NCBI GenBank assembly: GCA_013400975.1
Contig: WBMZ01006408.1
Location: 124,001 to 188,000, forward strand
Length of the DNA: 64,000 bases
Direction of reading: 5' to 3'
Source: Atrichornis clamosus
Taxonomy: Eukaryota; Chordata; Aves; Passeriformes; Menuridae
A model generated the notes under the pieces. That model was not told the DNA's origin. It saw only the letters and a program-made list of their open reading frames with translations, and made no database searches. Shown here in pieces: positions 25,201 through 38,913 of the stretch. Position 1 is the first letter of the stretch, and every line of letters begins with the position of its first letter. The position numbers and the translations under genes were made by a program.

Positions 25201-28200
25201 ACTCCAAAAATTTCAATACCAGCTCTGCCCCAACTAATTTCCTGATGGGGGAATTAGAGCTGGCATGGATTACTCAGTCTCAATTCTTTCCCAGTATCTT
25301 TTACATACAGAATGAGCTACATAAATGGTGTGTACTTTCAGAGAGCAAAATAAAGGAAACAAAATTAGTGAGTATTTCAAGAAGCTGGATTATGGACTGG
25401 TTTTACATCCATCTAGACAAAGAAAGGAAACTTTCTTTGTTGCTGAGGGTAAGTCAAGTAACTGGTTTTTCCATTTCTGTTATTTCACATTTCTTTCTTT
25501 TCCATTTCCTGTAGATGCAAAATAATAACTATGTATTTGAAACATTACTTGAAGCTTTTAATTTATGTTATTGATATGACTTCACAGATTTAAAAATTAT
25601 AAGAAAATATCTGGGCTATGATAAATCACATGCCAAGACCCAATCCAGTTCAAATGAAATATATTCATTTCCTCTGGCCAACAAATGGGAAGTTGTTCTG
25701 ACTTCCAGAGCAATCATGAAAGTCAGGCAATCTTTAGTTACTGGAAATGATGCACTGGCCCTAAATGGATGCATGTGCACGATCATATGAGAATTTTGAT
25801 ACACTAGTCAGACAGAAACTCGTTCCATCTTCCTTTATAAACATAAAACCTCTGAAAGGGAAGTTTAAGAAAGCCATCAATAAAAACTGCTAAAAGTACT
25901 TAGCCTTAAACTCTGTAATAGTTAAAAGACTGGCTATAGTCACTGAGTGCAACAGACCGAGAGTATTCTACTTGACATATAACTTTTAACCTCCTCTGCA
26001 CTAAAGAATTTCAGGGAGCAGGTCCATCAGTGCAGTAGATTTATCTCCTTTAAATAGGGCAGACTGCCCATTTTTATCCCTTTGCACCATGCTTTCAGTC
26101 ACAAGTGTTATATAAGGATGAGTATTAATTACTAAGTGGAAAAAGTCCTAAAAAAAGGAATCCAAATGCAAGTGTTCCCAAGCATTCAAGGGAGTCATCT
26201 CTAATGAGAAGAGGCACTCCTTCAAATAATTTATTCCTGGTTCTGAGGGAATCCAATGTTCAAAATTTACCCCTTTCAGAAAAGGAAGATAAAATTAATT
26301 TCTTTCTGGTTTAGGTGGGTGTGAGGTCTGTTATTCTTAATCCCCTAGCCATGCCACTGAATCTTAACAGAGATGGATGATAGCAAAGAGCTGAAACGGG
26401 AATGCAGAAGTTCAGCATGAATTTATTTTTTAAATATGAAAAAGAAAGAATACAGATTTAGAGTCTTATGGGTCATTCTCAAACAAAGAGAGAAAATCCT
26501 GCAATATGCCAGATACTGGCAGGGTCACAAATTCTAAGCAGCTTAAGATAAATCCAGTTTACTAACATTTTTTAAAAGTAGATAAAAGCTAATTCCCTGC
26601 TAGGAAATTAATCACCATATTTATATTGTGAAAGCACTTCTGTGTTGCCTTTTGCTTGACTGAGTTTTCTGTATTTTACAGTACAAAGTTTGAGGTTTCT
26701 ACTGTTTGCCCTCACTTCTCATGTGTGCATTAGTAGCTGAGCTTGCACTAGAAATCCATTACTCCATAGCTCAAGAATGCAAGGGAGAAAACACTTAATT
26801 TCCTCCCATCTTTAATATCTTTAATGCTCTTTCATGCCATCTATTTTATGTTATGTCTAGAGGTCTGGGTAATAGAAATGACTCATGTATCCCATGCTTA
26901 GCAAAAACGCATGCTTTCTCTGGGTGGATAACCTGAGCCACAGCAAAGCTATCTGACCCTTGCACTAAACTATAAACAGAAATGTCTTTGCACACCCTGC
27001 TAGTGTTGGGTGGTCTTTGTACAGGGATAAGTTTTATAGACTCAGCTTTGAATCTGCAAATGCACTAGATCAAGTGGTGCTTTGGGAGGAGCCTGGTAGT
27101 TCCAGAAAGCTTTTACAGACTTCCCAAGTGACTGAGCAGTAGTTAAGATACAGCCTCACTCCCGTAAAACCTGTCTCTTTTTTCCTAGTAATGCATTTAC
27201 TCTACAATAGTCAAATCCTGTGGGGTCCTTCCTTGGCAGCAGAGCTCTGAGCAAAGCATGATGAAAGCTGAGTTGGCTCAATCCCTCTTGTGGACAAGCT
27301 TGCAGGAAGAAGTAAAGGTGTGGAAAGTTTCCTAGAGATGCTTTTTAATAGCATTTCCCTTAAATATGTCCACAGGGGACAATAAGAAGAGGGGGCTTTG
27401 CCCCCCTGCTCAGGTCCTCCCTACTATGGGAGCTAATGGGGTATACAGAACGCTAAAGCCAACTAGGCCAGTAGTTTCGGGTTTTTGTCAGCTTCATTCA
27501 ACCAGGGGCAAATTTCACACCAGAGTTCATAAGAAATGACCCACACAACTGCAAATGTCACCACTTTCTCAGCCAAATGCAAAACCAAAACTGCTTCTCA
27601 AAGATAAACATATAATGCTGTGCTTACACAACAAATTCTAAGTGCTCCTTTCCATATCCATGAGGAAGAAGATGAAGCCAAGCTACTGATCACCTGATAT
27701 GTTACTCCCACACAATTTAATGTACTACTGCCAGGCACTCAAATACCATAATGATAAGTGCAAGACAAAGGCCAACATGACACAGAAGATATCTATTTAT
27801 TTATGAAACAGTGACTTCGTTGTTTACTCCTTGGAGCAACCTTTTTTTAGTATTAACCATATAAACGTACATTCAGGATTCACAGAGCTAACATGAACAA
27901 AAAGCTAACATAAGCCCTAAAGATTTTAAGTGCTACTGCAGCAAACAGAGAGGAGACAATAAATCCCGCTCTGCAGACCTCCAGAAGAAGCTAGGTCATT
28001 CTTCTACAACAGTGTTTACAAGTGGCAGCAATACGATATCTGGAAGGAGGGAAGTCTGTTTTGCTTAGTGATCCCAGATTTAAGCACAGCAGATAGAATT
28101 ATCTTTCCAAACTTTCCTACCAAATCTAGATTTTCTAAACTACAAGTCAATACTATTTCCTTATATCAGCCACTGTTCATGAAAACAAACTGCAAAAAAA

Positions 28201-29443
28201 TCCCAAACTGACCAAGCCATTAAGTGGCACTTTCACAACTTGCATAAATGCTCAGTATTCAAGAGTCCTGGTTTACAGTCGGGGGAGCAGGTTTATTTAC
28301 ATGTTGTGTAAATAGCTGCAATTGCTTCACAACTCAGCATGCCACCATGAGAGGGGGTCGCTTTAGTAAACCCTCTTTCTACCAAGTAAACCTCCCTGCC
28401 AGAGCATTTGAAGCCACACTTGCTTTTAACGGTGTAACGAAAATGGACCAGGTCCATTCTGCATGTTGCAACCACCCTGCAATACCTTCACACTTAAATC
28501 TGCGCACAGGCAGTTCTTTTTGTCCACAGGGATTCCCTGATGAAATCAAGATTCCTTTCACAAGCTTCCCTGTTTTTGCTTGACCACATCAAGCTGGAGC
28601 CAGGGTTACAGGGAAGGTTTCCCAAGGATTCTGAATTCTAGGGAATACCAGGGGCACTGCACAGTAAAGCATCATCAGGCTGCTGCAAAGCATCTAAGAA
28701 GAGAGTCACATAAACACAGCCTAGGGATTGGAAAGGTTATAAAAAGGTAAAATAGATGCTTGTTCACAACTTATCCATGCCAAACAGCTTACTAACTTTT
28801 AAGACTAGTGAGTCCTAGGACTTCAAAGTACTTTCTTCACTGGACCATCTTACACATCTGGCTTCTCTGAAGCACCCTAGACATTGCTGCAAGAAAAAAA
28901 CCACTGGTGCCCCAACTCATACCATGGTGCAGAGAGACACACACAGTATCGATCCATGGGCAATAATATTGACATGGTTATTTGAATTGACATCAACAGC
29001 TTAAAACACCTGGTTCTGCTTCAAATGGCTGGAGGAAGACACCTTTGTCCTGCTGCCATCCATGCCGGATGATGCTGAGTTCTCTGTCACAGGATTTGGT
29101 AGGAGGTTAATATTCCTAACAGCATTGCTAAGGAGCAACCTCTCATGTATAGGACTTAGAGAGAACCTTAGAAATAACCCCTTTGCATGAAATGTGTGGA
29201 TGCCAGTGCTGCTCTGGTGTCCCCTCTGAAGACATCCAAACATACCGAGGTGAGCTGGATTTGAAGGCCTTTTCTTGATTTGCTCCAATAGTTACTTCAC
29301 TGTAAAAACCAGTTCAGAATGCCACTCCATCCCTTTCTGTCTCCACCTCATGCATGTTGAGACAAGGCATGTTTATGGCAGGAAGTTGCAATAACAGGAT
29401 TAGTGATTATGGCAAAATCAGGAGCACCAAACCAGTCTCACCT
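22221..29443. other. Non-coding stretch, no gene recognised
   Basis: This is largely AT-rich single-copy-looking DNA. The longest open frame is 172 codons at 24996-25514 (+), with no recognisable motif. The 25.5-28.2 kb part has almost no open frames at all. A short G/C-run hairpin (GGGGGC, TTT, GCCCCC) sits at 27391-27405. A tail like 'ttaagtgattcaccca' near 23050 faintly recalls MIR but is too short to call. Confidence 0.55.
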
Positions 29444-29571
29444 CAAAGAATCACAAAATGGCTTGAGTTTGAAGGAACCTTAAAAATCATCTAGTTACAA
29501 ACCCCCTGCGATAGGCAGGGATACCTTCGACTATAAGGCAGGTTGCTCAAAGCCCCTCCAACCCGGCCTAA
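29444..29571 (-). mobile_element. CR1 LINE 3'-terminal fragment (minus strand)
   Basis: The + strand starts with 'aaagaatcacaaaatgg', then a 'tttgaaggaaccttaaaaatcatctag' block, a 'ccccctgc...ggcagggatacctt' block and 'caggttgctcaaagcccc'. These are the successive landmarks of the reverse complement of a CR1 3' untranslated region. The homology stops near 'acccggcc', so only about 125 bp survive and no ORF2 coding sequence is present. CR1 copies are usually 5'-truncated like this because reverse transcription starts from the 3' end. The divergence suggests a moderately old insertion. The subfamily was not determined. Confidence 0.85.
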
Positions 29572-32500
29572 TCTCAGTCTCATCTGTTTTTTTACTCTCA
29601 TTCTTTACACTTGTTGCTCTGTATTTCCTCTCCTTTAGGTTAGTCTGCACTCCTTGCCTTGAAAAGTAACTCCTATTCCTTCCCTCTTCTCCTTGTGCCC
29701 TCCATTCCCCAAGCAACATTACATCAACCTCCCAGCTCTGCTTCTGCAACACTCCCTTGGCACTGCCCACCATGCTTTGACACACAGGAGAAAGTTGTCA
29801 TGCTGAACACTCATGGAAATCATGTCCTACACGTCTGCAAATGGCACAAATATCCCTTCTCATACCTGCCAGGCTGGCAGCAAATATACCAATCACCACC
29901 CTACTGATCCCCATCAGGTGTAAACTGGTGTAGATCAATTGACTCCAGTGTTGCTATCCCATTCCCAGCAAGTGGAGGTCATATTCAAAGCCTGCAAGCA
30001 GGAAGCAGGTTGGTTTCCACATGGCCACCCACAAAGACAGGATTTGAATGACAGCATTTGACTCCCCGGGTCCAATGCATATTTCTTTCAATAACCCCAT
30101 CCAGATTTGTTTTATGTCAGCTGGGAAGCCGGCTCCAAGATTTTCTTTCACGCTGGATAACAGCCATAAGAATCCACTTGATTTTAATTATGGGCTGTTT
30201 CACATGTCCAGCACGCTGAGGCCATATGTACTTGTAAGTGCTTACAGTTTTCCCAGAAAAACCCACTTCTGCACATGGCAACTTTGGGCCTCTGATTTTG
30301 TGCTGCACAGCAGCAACTGTCCCCTTTTGCCAGGCCTCTAACTCACTCCTGTTTTGCTTCCATTGCCTGTGGGATATTAATGCTAGCTGCCAGCTTGCTG
30401 GCACAGGCTGGAGTGGTTCGAGTTCAGCTCAACAGCTGTTGACTCATACATGAAGTATCAATCCCGGGTCTGGAAAAGCAAAATGCTCTAGTGGAAGGGC
30501 TTTTTATTAAGGACAGAGAATGCCACTGCAAGGAACTGCACCAGTCCCCTGACTGTAGCCTTATGGCCCCGTTGAATTGCCCATCATCAGATCTAAGGCT
30601 GCTAATTGTTTCCCCAAGCTTAGATACTGCATGGTAACAGGTACTTAGATCAGGCAGCTGTAGTTCCTGAGTTACATCACAGCAAAGACTGGTCTACAAT
30701 ACCCTGGCTTATTTCTTCAGATCTGCTTGAAACTCTAGTTAATGTTTTGGTGTCTTAGAACTTCTCTGGTATCTTTAGCAGAGATGGTTAAGTAACTTAC
30801 ATAGCATCATAAAAAACATCAGAAACACATCCAGAAATTACATGTGAAGGTGAGGACACCCTATCTTGTTATGAGCCCTAACTCACCCCAGGCCACCCAT
30901 AAATCAGCACTGGTGTCTCATGCCCAGCAACAACACAGAGTCCTGTATTAATTCCCTGCTGGCCACAACACACCATGCTGCCTGCATTGCACAGGGCTCG
31001 TTTCAAGAGGACTGTCACAGTCTGACAGCTCATAAACACATCCCTTCTGCCTATGCATGACCAAAATTACTCTTATTTGGATTTTGCCATTGTCTCTTAC
31101 AGTTTCACATACCCTCAGAAAGCACCACTTTGGCTGAAACTGCCTCTCTAGCTACACCCCAAAGGATAAATGCACCAGCAGTTGCCACCCACCCATGTCC
31201 CATATGGCCATACTTAGTCCAACCCAACACATAAAGAGTTTGTTCCCACTGACTCTCAATAAAGGTGCCATTTGGATGTCGAGTTTTGTGTCATGGCCCC
31301 TGGCAGCCTGACAGCTACCCTGATGGAAGGCAACTTGATCAACACACTGCGGGAATGAAATTTCCCAGCTGTGTCCTGCAGCCAAGCGCTTCTCTGCTAT
31401 CACACGCTGGACTGAAGATGGCCTTAGCCTTCCTTGCAACAGTTTTCTGGCATACCCATCACCTGAGCCCCCCTCACCTCCCCTCAAAGCCATGAGCAGT
31501 AAATCAGACAGTCTTTTGGCCCACCTTTGTCAGGAGCTTAGCTAACAACGTATAACTATTTCATTACCAAATCCAGACTTTCAGGTCCCAAAATACATTG
31601 CACTTTACAGGGAGATGATATGCTGAGAAATTCATCCATGGTTTTCCACTCACTCATTAAGAGAGCAATAAAACAGCTGTATTCAATTACTTAAACTGTT
31701 GAACAGTGAGGCAGAAGGAAGTGACTTACACTCATATTTAGAAACATGAAGTCTGCTCAACAGATCAATTAGGCAGACAAATTTACAGCAGACAATATCA
31801 TCATAACAGGGGTTATTTAGCTCCTATTAAAAGTTCAGAAGCTCTATTACATCAAAGTATGAGGCAGAGCTTTCTTTCAAACTCCTCCACTGACTGACAC
31901 ACTCATTCAGCAAATCAATCCAACTCTCTCCAGCTGTTTGACACAAGTGTGACCCCCCTCATCACGGGTGACTCTGCCAAGATATATTACAGTTGGAATC
32001 AGGGCTTTGGAATTGCCATTCCCACTTGCAGAGGAAGGAAGAAGTATTTGGATGAAAGCAAACTGCGTAGCCATATGCTTAAAACAGTGCAAACAGCTCC
32101 CACTAAACACTAGATTTCAAGAAAGAAAGGCATTGTAACAAAAAGGTCTACTCCACACAATTTCAAAGATCAGAAGTCTTTCCACATTGTTTTATTGATT
32201 ACTTAGAACCAGACTGATATATTTAACAAAAAATCAATGAGAAAAATACAGGACTGCCTATTTGACTCAGAGGAAGAATGTCATTCATAGGATAAGAGAC
32301 CCTAATGAGGCAATTCAGTATTCAAAGGGAGCTATTAGCAGAGAAGGAATGAAGTGGTTGTGTAACAAAATGATGAGCACTGAGTGCAGATGGAGGAAAT
32401 GGTGTTTTGTAAATTCAGAATCCGGGATTTTTTTTTTAATCTTTAAATACTTCATACAGATATGCTGTCTGCAATATTTAGCATGATTTAGGGTCTCATT

Positions 32501-32888
32501 CGTGGCCATTTTTTCCCCAGATGGGGCACCTGCAAAAATATGCTTGAAGCCACTGGAAGCACTTGCACACAATTACGGATCACTTATTCATACGGGCATG
32601 CCCAGTACTTCCTCTTGTAAGAGTCAACACTTTTGAGACTCCAGTGCTTCCCCCAGCAAAATAAACAGCTGAAAGAGCCTGTGGACTGACACAGCTATTA
32701 TTTGTAGCTCCATCTGGACAGAGACCGATTTCAAGAAATGCTGCATGAAGCTCATGTTTTTAGCCCAAAGGTGGGGATCAGGATAGGGACTGAGCAAGGC
32801 AGAAGTCTGTCCTACCAGCAAACTCCAGCTGGCTGCAGATTTACAGGGCTTTACCTGAATGGAGAGCACTTGGTGTCCACAGCCAGCA

Positions 32889-33307
32889 CGGCTGTAGGGG
32901 AGGCACGAGTTCGGCAGCCTGGCTGCCACTTCCCGCTCTGCCACATCCTGTCTTGCTAACCCGGCCAAAATCAGGGCACACATCCACCTTCTGCTCTACC
33001 CACCTCAACTCCTGAGCAAGAGACCTGCAAGAACTCGGCATAGCTCTGCTAAATACGAGCCAGCTTGAGTTTTACTGGGAAGCAGTTTAACAGGGAAGAA
33101 AAAGGCTTGTTTCACCACCTGATAAAGCTTGGAAAACACCTTTTTACACCCAAATCACCACATTTACTTGAGCAACCAACAAACTCCAAGCAATGTGTGG
33201 TCTAGGCACAATTACTGTAAAGGTCTGTGCACGTGAATCACGTTCTTCTTCCACAACATGAACGTCCCCCCAGTCCCTGCCCAGCCCTCCACTGCAGGCT
33301 GCGGCCG
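32889..33307. other. CpG-enriched patch with NotI site and E-box
   Basis: At least 12 CpG dinucleotides occur in about 420 bp, among them 32889, 32906, 32912, 32934, 32962, 33036, 33056, 33232, 33241, 33263, 33302 and 33306. This is denser than the surrounding sequence. GCGGCCGC (a NotI site) lies at 33301-33308 and CACGTG (an E-box) at 33230-33235. It is probably too sparse to meet formal CpG-island criteria. A small regulatory element or a chance GC patch are both possible. Confidence 0.4.
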
Positions 33308-33928
33308 CTCCTGCAGTTCTCCCCACCACACAGCTTTGTGCTTTTATTACATCACCAGCATATTTAGCACAGTTCCTTATCAGACATCATCTTCAGCATC
33401 TTTCTGCTTGATGATTTCTATAGGATTTGCAGCTATTCAAACACTTCACAGGAATTCAACACAAAACATTTTTTTCTGGTCAGCAGAACACAGCTTTTAT
33501 GGTGTAGAAAACGAAATCTGTCCAGCTTTTATCTCCTTCCATTACAGAAACCCCATTAGATCTTAGCAGCCTACTGGTTCCTAAGGCTTAGAGCCAGACT
33601 CAATGCCAAATTAAATTATCAAATTTCTTAATAAATTAATTAAAACTCTGTGTGTGACACTCACCTGCATGACTGAAACATCTGGATTAATAAGTGTCCC
33701 TGATCGGTATGGCAGAAAATGATTGCTAGAACAGGTAGAGAAGACAGGATGTAGTGAGGGGACAGGCTTCTGGAAGAGACAGAAGGCAATGGAGGCAATG
33801 AGCTATAAAAAGAGGAAGCTGCACAATTTCTGTGTTTCAGTGGGGATTTCAGTTTTAGATTCAGGATCAGACTTGAGCATTTCCCTTTAGGATGACACTG
33901 AAAGATCTGAAGGAGAGAGATGGCTTTT

Positions 33929-34006
33929 AAAAATTAAAAAAAGAAAACAAAAAGCCCACCAAACAAACAAAAAAACCCCCATACACATACAAAAAAACCC
34001 CAAACT
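33929..34006. repeat. A-rich low-complexity block, (CAAA)n-like
   Basis: The + strand is almost entirely A and C here. It has short AAAC/CAAA units, an 'aaacaaacaaaaaaa' stretch and two 'aaaaaaaccccc'-like blocks. It is simple-sequence DNA. I could not link it to a SINE or LINE tail. Confidence 0.8.
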
Positions 34007-34349
34007 GTTCAGCAAACCCCACATACTTCTCTTCTTTGCAGTTAGGTATTTGTGTCCCTTCACAGATGCTTGGCAGTTTATTCTGTGGCCCAGTGGATGC
34101 CCTGTGTGGAGCTCCGGATGACAAATCACATATTGAGATTAATCTGTGTGAATTTAAATTATTCTGTTGGGAGGACATTGATTACAACTGCTATGCGACT
34201 GCATTTATTGTTTGGGCTCAGCTTGGCTCTGCACGGAGTTTTTTGATCTGCAGAAATTTTGCTTCTGGTGATGATTTATTCTGATTTTTCTCTTTTTAAT
34301 CATAGCTATGCAAATGTTGCATGCCTATGGAGTAACAGAAAAGTCCTTT

Positions 34350-35407
34350 CAAAGAAAAATAACTAGTTAAAAGACAAAAAACAAAGGGTAAGCTTTCACA
34401 GTGGAGAGAGATCATCAGCTGATGATTTCCTCAGGGAACTGTGCTGAGATTTAATTCACTCATAAATAAATGGCAAAAGGTGAGAAAGTTTGCTGCTGAT
34501 AAGAAATTATTCAAGACACTAGGAATGAGGGCAGACAAGGCAGAATGCTAAGAGGCCATGCAAGATTTGGTGATAGGGCAATAGAAAGGCAGATGAGTGA
34601 TAATTTAGATAATAATGCACAGGGAGAAAAAAACAATCTTAACTTCACGTAAGAAATTATGGACTCAAACCTGATAAATATCATCCAGAAACAATATTTT
34701 AGCATATTCTAATGCTAGTTCCATTAAAACATCAGCTCAATAGGAGTCAAAATAGCAAAAATAAAATAGAAGAAGATAAAATACATATTATCAAGAACAA
34801 ATGAACAACACAGAAAACCTAATTATGTATGAATCTATCTATGCCTCTTCCATATCTTCAATGTAGCCTGTGGTTCTTGTTCTCTCATCTGAGAAAGGCT
34901 GTATTAGAACCAAAAACATTCAGAGAAAGGCAAGTACAATGACCACAGCTACAGAACAGCTTCCACACATGGAAGGATTTTCCAGTGTTCCCTTTGACAT
35001 GGAAAGGGGTTATCTTAGTGCAAGAAGGACACTGATCCACAAATCAAAAGTGGTCAGGATCAGATAGACAGGCATCAATTATCCACCATCTCTTCCAAAA
35101 CAAAATTTAAGGCCATAAAATGAAAGGAGAAGGAGGCCAGGCTCAAGGTGAGGAGATGGTTCTTCATGCAACAGGTGGTCAGTGTGTGGAATACCTTGCC
35201 AAGGAAAGCTGTTGTTGCAAATAGTTTAGAGAGTCCAAGAGAAGACGTGAAAGTGAGAAGGAGTGAAGAGAAAAAGGAATTGGAAAAACAAAAAAAAAGT
35301 CAGAGGAATGTCTTGCCTATGCCTGTCCTTCAACCATCTGCCAGTGGTGCTGTTGGCAGAGGATACTGAGGCAGGTGACCTTTCCTCTGAACCAGTGCGG
35401 CACTGCT
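34350..35407 (+). mobile_element. Ancient degenerate CR1 LINE, 3' third (plus strand)
   Basis: Landmarks of an old amniote CR1 occur in order on the + strand. First is an 'agacaaa...agggta' and 'gtggagagag' lead-in, then 'tcataaataa...ggtgagaaagtttgctgctgat'. Next come 'taataatgcac', 'aagtacaatgacc' and the C-terminal block of ORF2 at about 35151-35260, whose translation includes FFMQQVVSVW followed by NTLPRKAVVANSL. That resembles the conserved CR1 tail (FF..RVV..WN.LP..VV.A.S). Last is a 3' UTR block ending in 'aggatactg...gacctttcctctgaaccagtgcggc'. At 34489-34500 the codons TTT GCT GCT GAT read F-A-A-D where the reverse transcriptase catalytic box should read F/Y-A-D-D, so a catalytic aspartate is lost. 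Frames are broken many times. The copy is a dead relic, probably one of the oldest repeats in the window. Confidence 0.8.
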
Positions 35408-38400
35408 GTCTTGCATCTCTGCCCTTTTGTCCTGTACTCTTGCTGGGTGACACAGTACACCCTGGCTGTTTAGTTCTGGATGGATCAAATGTCCTATTTT
35501 TACACATGTTAATGAATAAAAATTGAATTGTTTTCAAAAGCTCGTCTTCCCCACTGTGAGGGCTGCAGCACAGGCCCAGGAGGGACTTTACCTCATGCTT
35601 GAAATGTCTGGCAAACCATTTTGTACAGAGCTGATGATAATGAATCCAGTAACTCATTTTCCTGAGAAAGAGGAGCTCACCATTCCTTCGTTCAGTAGGA
35701 AATTCACGGATAAAATGTTCAGCCTTGCAAGAGAACCAAACTTCAAAATGAAAGGATTTCTACTTAGATATAAAAGCCATCTGAGTCAATAAGCATGAAG
35801 CCTTTTAACTCTTCCCCTGCAGGTATCCATGAAGAAGCTTTACCTCACACTCAAGAAGAACTTTCTTGGTAGATGCTGCTTCCTCACAGATATGAATAAT
35901 GTCTTTACCTGCTGAGGGAGCTGGACATACACAGAGATGCCACACAGATTTTCAAGGCTAAATAACATGAAAATGATGCAAAGAGCAGAATCAGCGCCAG
36001 TTTTTCAACTCTCTCTTTGAGGGTAAAAGGGCTGCTATTGGAAAGAAATTAATGACTGAACAGCAGTGAAGCAACTTTCAGAAGGGTTCTGCAATGCAAA
36101 ATTAAAGTGAAAATGTTGGCAGAGCTTCATTTGGATAGCGCTCTATCAGAATACATCAAATAAAATATGTCTTACCTTCTCCTTCAAGCTCTGACTGTGC
36201 CTGGCCTGACAGGGAATTAGTTAGACATTTCTATCTGCTGACTTACTGAAACAACCTTGTTAAAGTTTTTGAAATGTTGTTCACAGTTTTAGACATTTTC
36301 TGACTTAAATTCAGTGACAGTCCTGCAAAACCATTCAGAACCAAATGGCCATAATATGTTCTGCAGACATACAAAATACCCTAAGGAGGGAGTTAATAGG
36401 AATGAACATAATAAGGCATTTTGAGGAGAGTGAGATGTGGTATATATTTTATCTTAGCAGATTTTAACTAACTCCCTGAAGGTTCTTTATGTGGAAAAGT
36501 TTTTCTGTTTAAGTAAAAGTTTAGTTGAATTTGAAAGGACATTCTAATTTTGTTCTCCTCCTTTAGGAAGAGTATTGATAGATTTGTTCTCTACTACTTT
36601 GGTTTGAGGTTTTTTTGATCTCTCCTGCCCTAGCAGGGATCCTCTAGATGTTGGATAGTCTTTACTAGCAAAGGCTAATGCAGGAAAGAGGGACTAGAGT
36701 ATTTAGATTGTGAGCAAAGATTAAGATGGCTTTCCTTTCAGGTCTCTGTTTCTGTTTCCACAACTTTACTCTTTTCATTTGTACAGTTAGGCATCACTGA
36801 GAACCTGACTCAACTCTCGGTGAAATGAGAGGAATATACCTGCAAATCAAGGATCTCAGGAGAGGCAGAATTGTTGAGATACAGTATCACCACTACTCAC
36901 AACATGAGTCCAGCAGAGTCTTCCCTTCCAACCCAAGGAAGATCTAGGAACCCCAAATGATGTTTTACAAGGACAAGACCACCCTTTTTAGGAGCACTAT
37001 GGACTCAGGTGAGCCTAGGTCAGTGCTGAAATAACACCTCTCCAAAGTCTGACAAGTCTTGAAGTCTACCACTAAATCCTCTGAGACATTTAAAAGACAT
37101 CCTCAAAACATTCCTCTTTTTTCCTTTTTATAGAAGACAATAACAGGTGTGCAGGTGTGAGAATGCCACAGGGATCCAGAGCACTTCCCCAAGTTACTGT
37201 GGCCATGCAGGAGTCACACTGTGCAGGGTCACTGGGTATTCTTGCTTAAGACAACTTGGACGTCTCTTTTTAAGCTTGTTTGTAAGATGCACTGCAGAAA
37301 GCTTCAGTATCTACTTTATATCTTGCATTTTTATCAGTCTTTCCACAGCTGTGCCCATAACCTGACTTCAAAAATCAAATTCAGGGGAATGCAGGTCTCT
37401 CAGGAGTGCTGCCTGTGTGTTTTATTACTCCTCATGCTTCAGATGAGCTCTACTGTTCATGGACATCATCATTCAAGTGGTAGCTACATTGTTTTAGTAT
37501 GGGTTTAGGTTCATGCCCCAAACACTTCTTGCACCACCACACTTTGGGAAATGCTGGCAAGGAACAAGAAGTTTCAGTCTTGGGTGTGTGATCTGCCCAG
37601 TGGATTTCACTGGCATTTTTTCAGGCATTTAACATTATAGAAGTATACACTTTTTAGTTCAGTCAATGATTTCAACTTCCTGACCTCAAGTGGTTTCCAA
37701 AGTGAAAATACTGACGTTCAAAGGAAGATGCATCTGGCTTAGAAACATTCTGAGAAGGCAAAAAGGGGAACACTCAGTGCTGCCCATGCAAATGTGGGAG
37801 TGAAACAGAAAAAATCCATTCTCTGAACTGGCCTATGTACTCTGGGTCTGACTGTACCCAAGCAAATGCCTCCTCTGACAAGCAGATCACTTTGACATTG
37901 CTAGAGAAGGGATATTATATTCCAAGGGTTATACTCCATGGGGTTCTGGGAAGGGCAGCCTCCTTTCACTCTTCCCGTACATGACTCACAATACAAAGCA
38001 ATCCCAGCTGTTAAATAAAGCTCTACATGCAAGGCTTACCACACTGAGATCTTTCCTCAGCATGTTCTTGTCCCTGCCACACGAGCTGGCACCCAGAAAC
38101 TTACAGATACAAAAAGGGTGGGAGGAAAGGAAAAAACTTCTATAGAATTCTTTCCAGTTATATACTACGGAGAATATATGCAAACTTTAGCTTTGTGCTA
38201 TAACTACATTTTAGCAGAAGCAGCATCCTGAGCCTTCCACCAAGTGTGTTTCATCCAGCTCCAATTAAAGTGCTGGGAGTTTATCACCCACTGAACTCAC
38301 AGCACTTCAGGCAAAACCTCTCATGAGGCTGCAAAATAAATCCAATACACGAATGATATACTGCAGAACTCCTTTATGGATCTTCTCACTGTCATGGCTT

Positions 38401-38913
38401 CTCACCCATGTCCTGGACTGTGAAGAGTTGATGTATTTTTTCTGTGTCAGTCAGGTGGATGAAAGACAGAACTTATCAGCATCTTAATACAAGTTATTTC
38501 TCAAATTTTGCAGAGGGTTGTGAAACATTTGAACCTCCTCACACATGTGTTCTAGACCATTTGAAAAAGCGGGTGAGGGGATGACTTCTCCTCCGCCCAT
38601 GATGGGTGACTGCAGCAGTACAACAGGATTACTTTGCTCCAAAGGAGCTATGTCTCCTACCTCTCACATCCCAAGCCCCTCAGATGGCTTCACTGCTGAA
38701 TGTCATAGATTAAGAACTCATTGTTGGAAATAGCTCACAAAGACAATTTTTATCTTAGGAATAAACTTTAGAAATTTAACGTTAGATTTGTAGTTTCAAT
38801 TGTTAACTTTTTCTAGCACTTCCCAGTAATTTTGGTATTTTCCACATAACTTCTCCCATTTTTCAGAACACAGTTATTATACATCATAATAATAAACTGA
38901 TGATTAATTGTAC
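35408..38913. other. Non-coding stretch, no gene recognised
   Basis: Nothing beyond short featureless open frames (95 codons or fewer) was seen. Part of it, about 35.8-37.1 kb, is nearly free of open frames. No repeat family was recognised. Confidence 0.55.

Larger units (their letters stand above)
29572..34349. other. Non-coding stretch, no gene recognised
   Basis: No transposon or gene was recognised. The longest open frames, about 119 codons, are featureless. A T10 run lies at 32428-32437. A CpG-enriched part at 32.9-33.3 kb and an A-rich low-complexity block at 33.93-34.0 kb are listed separately. Confidence 0.55.

Noticed and set aside
24996..25514. 172-codon open frame on the + strand
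   Set aside because: No domain or biased composition beyond chance, no promoter or splice context I can defend, and overlapping frames on both strands.
27391..27405. GGGGGC-TTT-GCCCCC mini hairpin
   Set aside because: A 6-bp stem is expected often by chance in 64 kb. There is no flanking feature.
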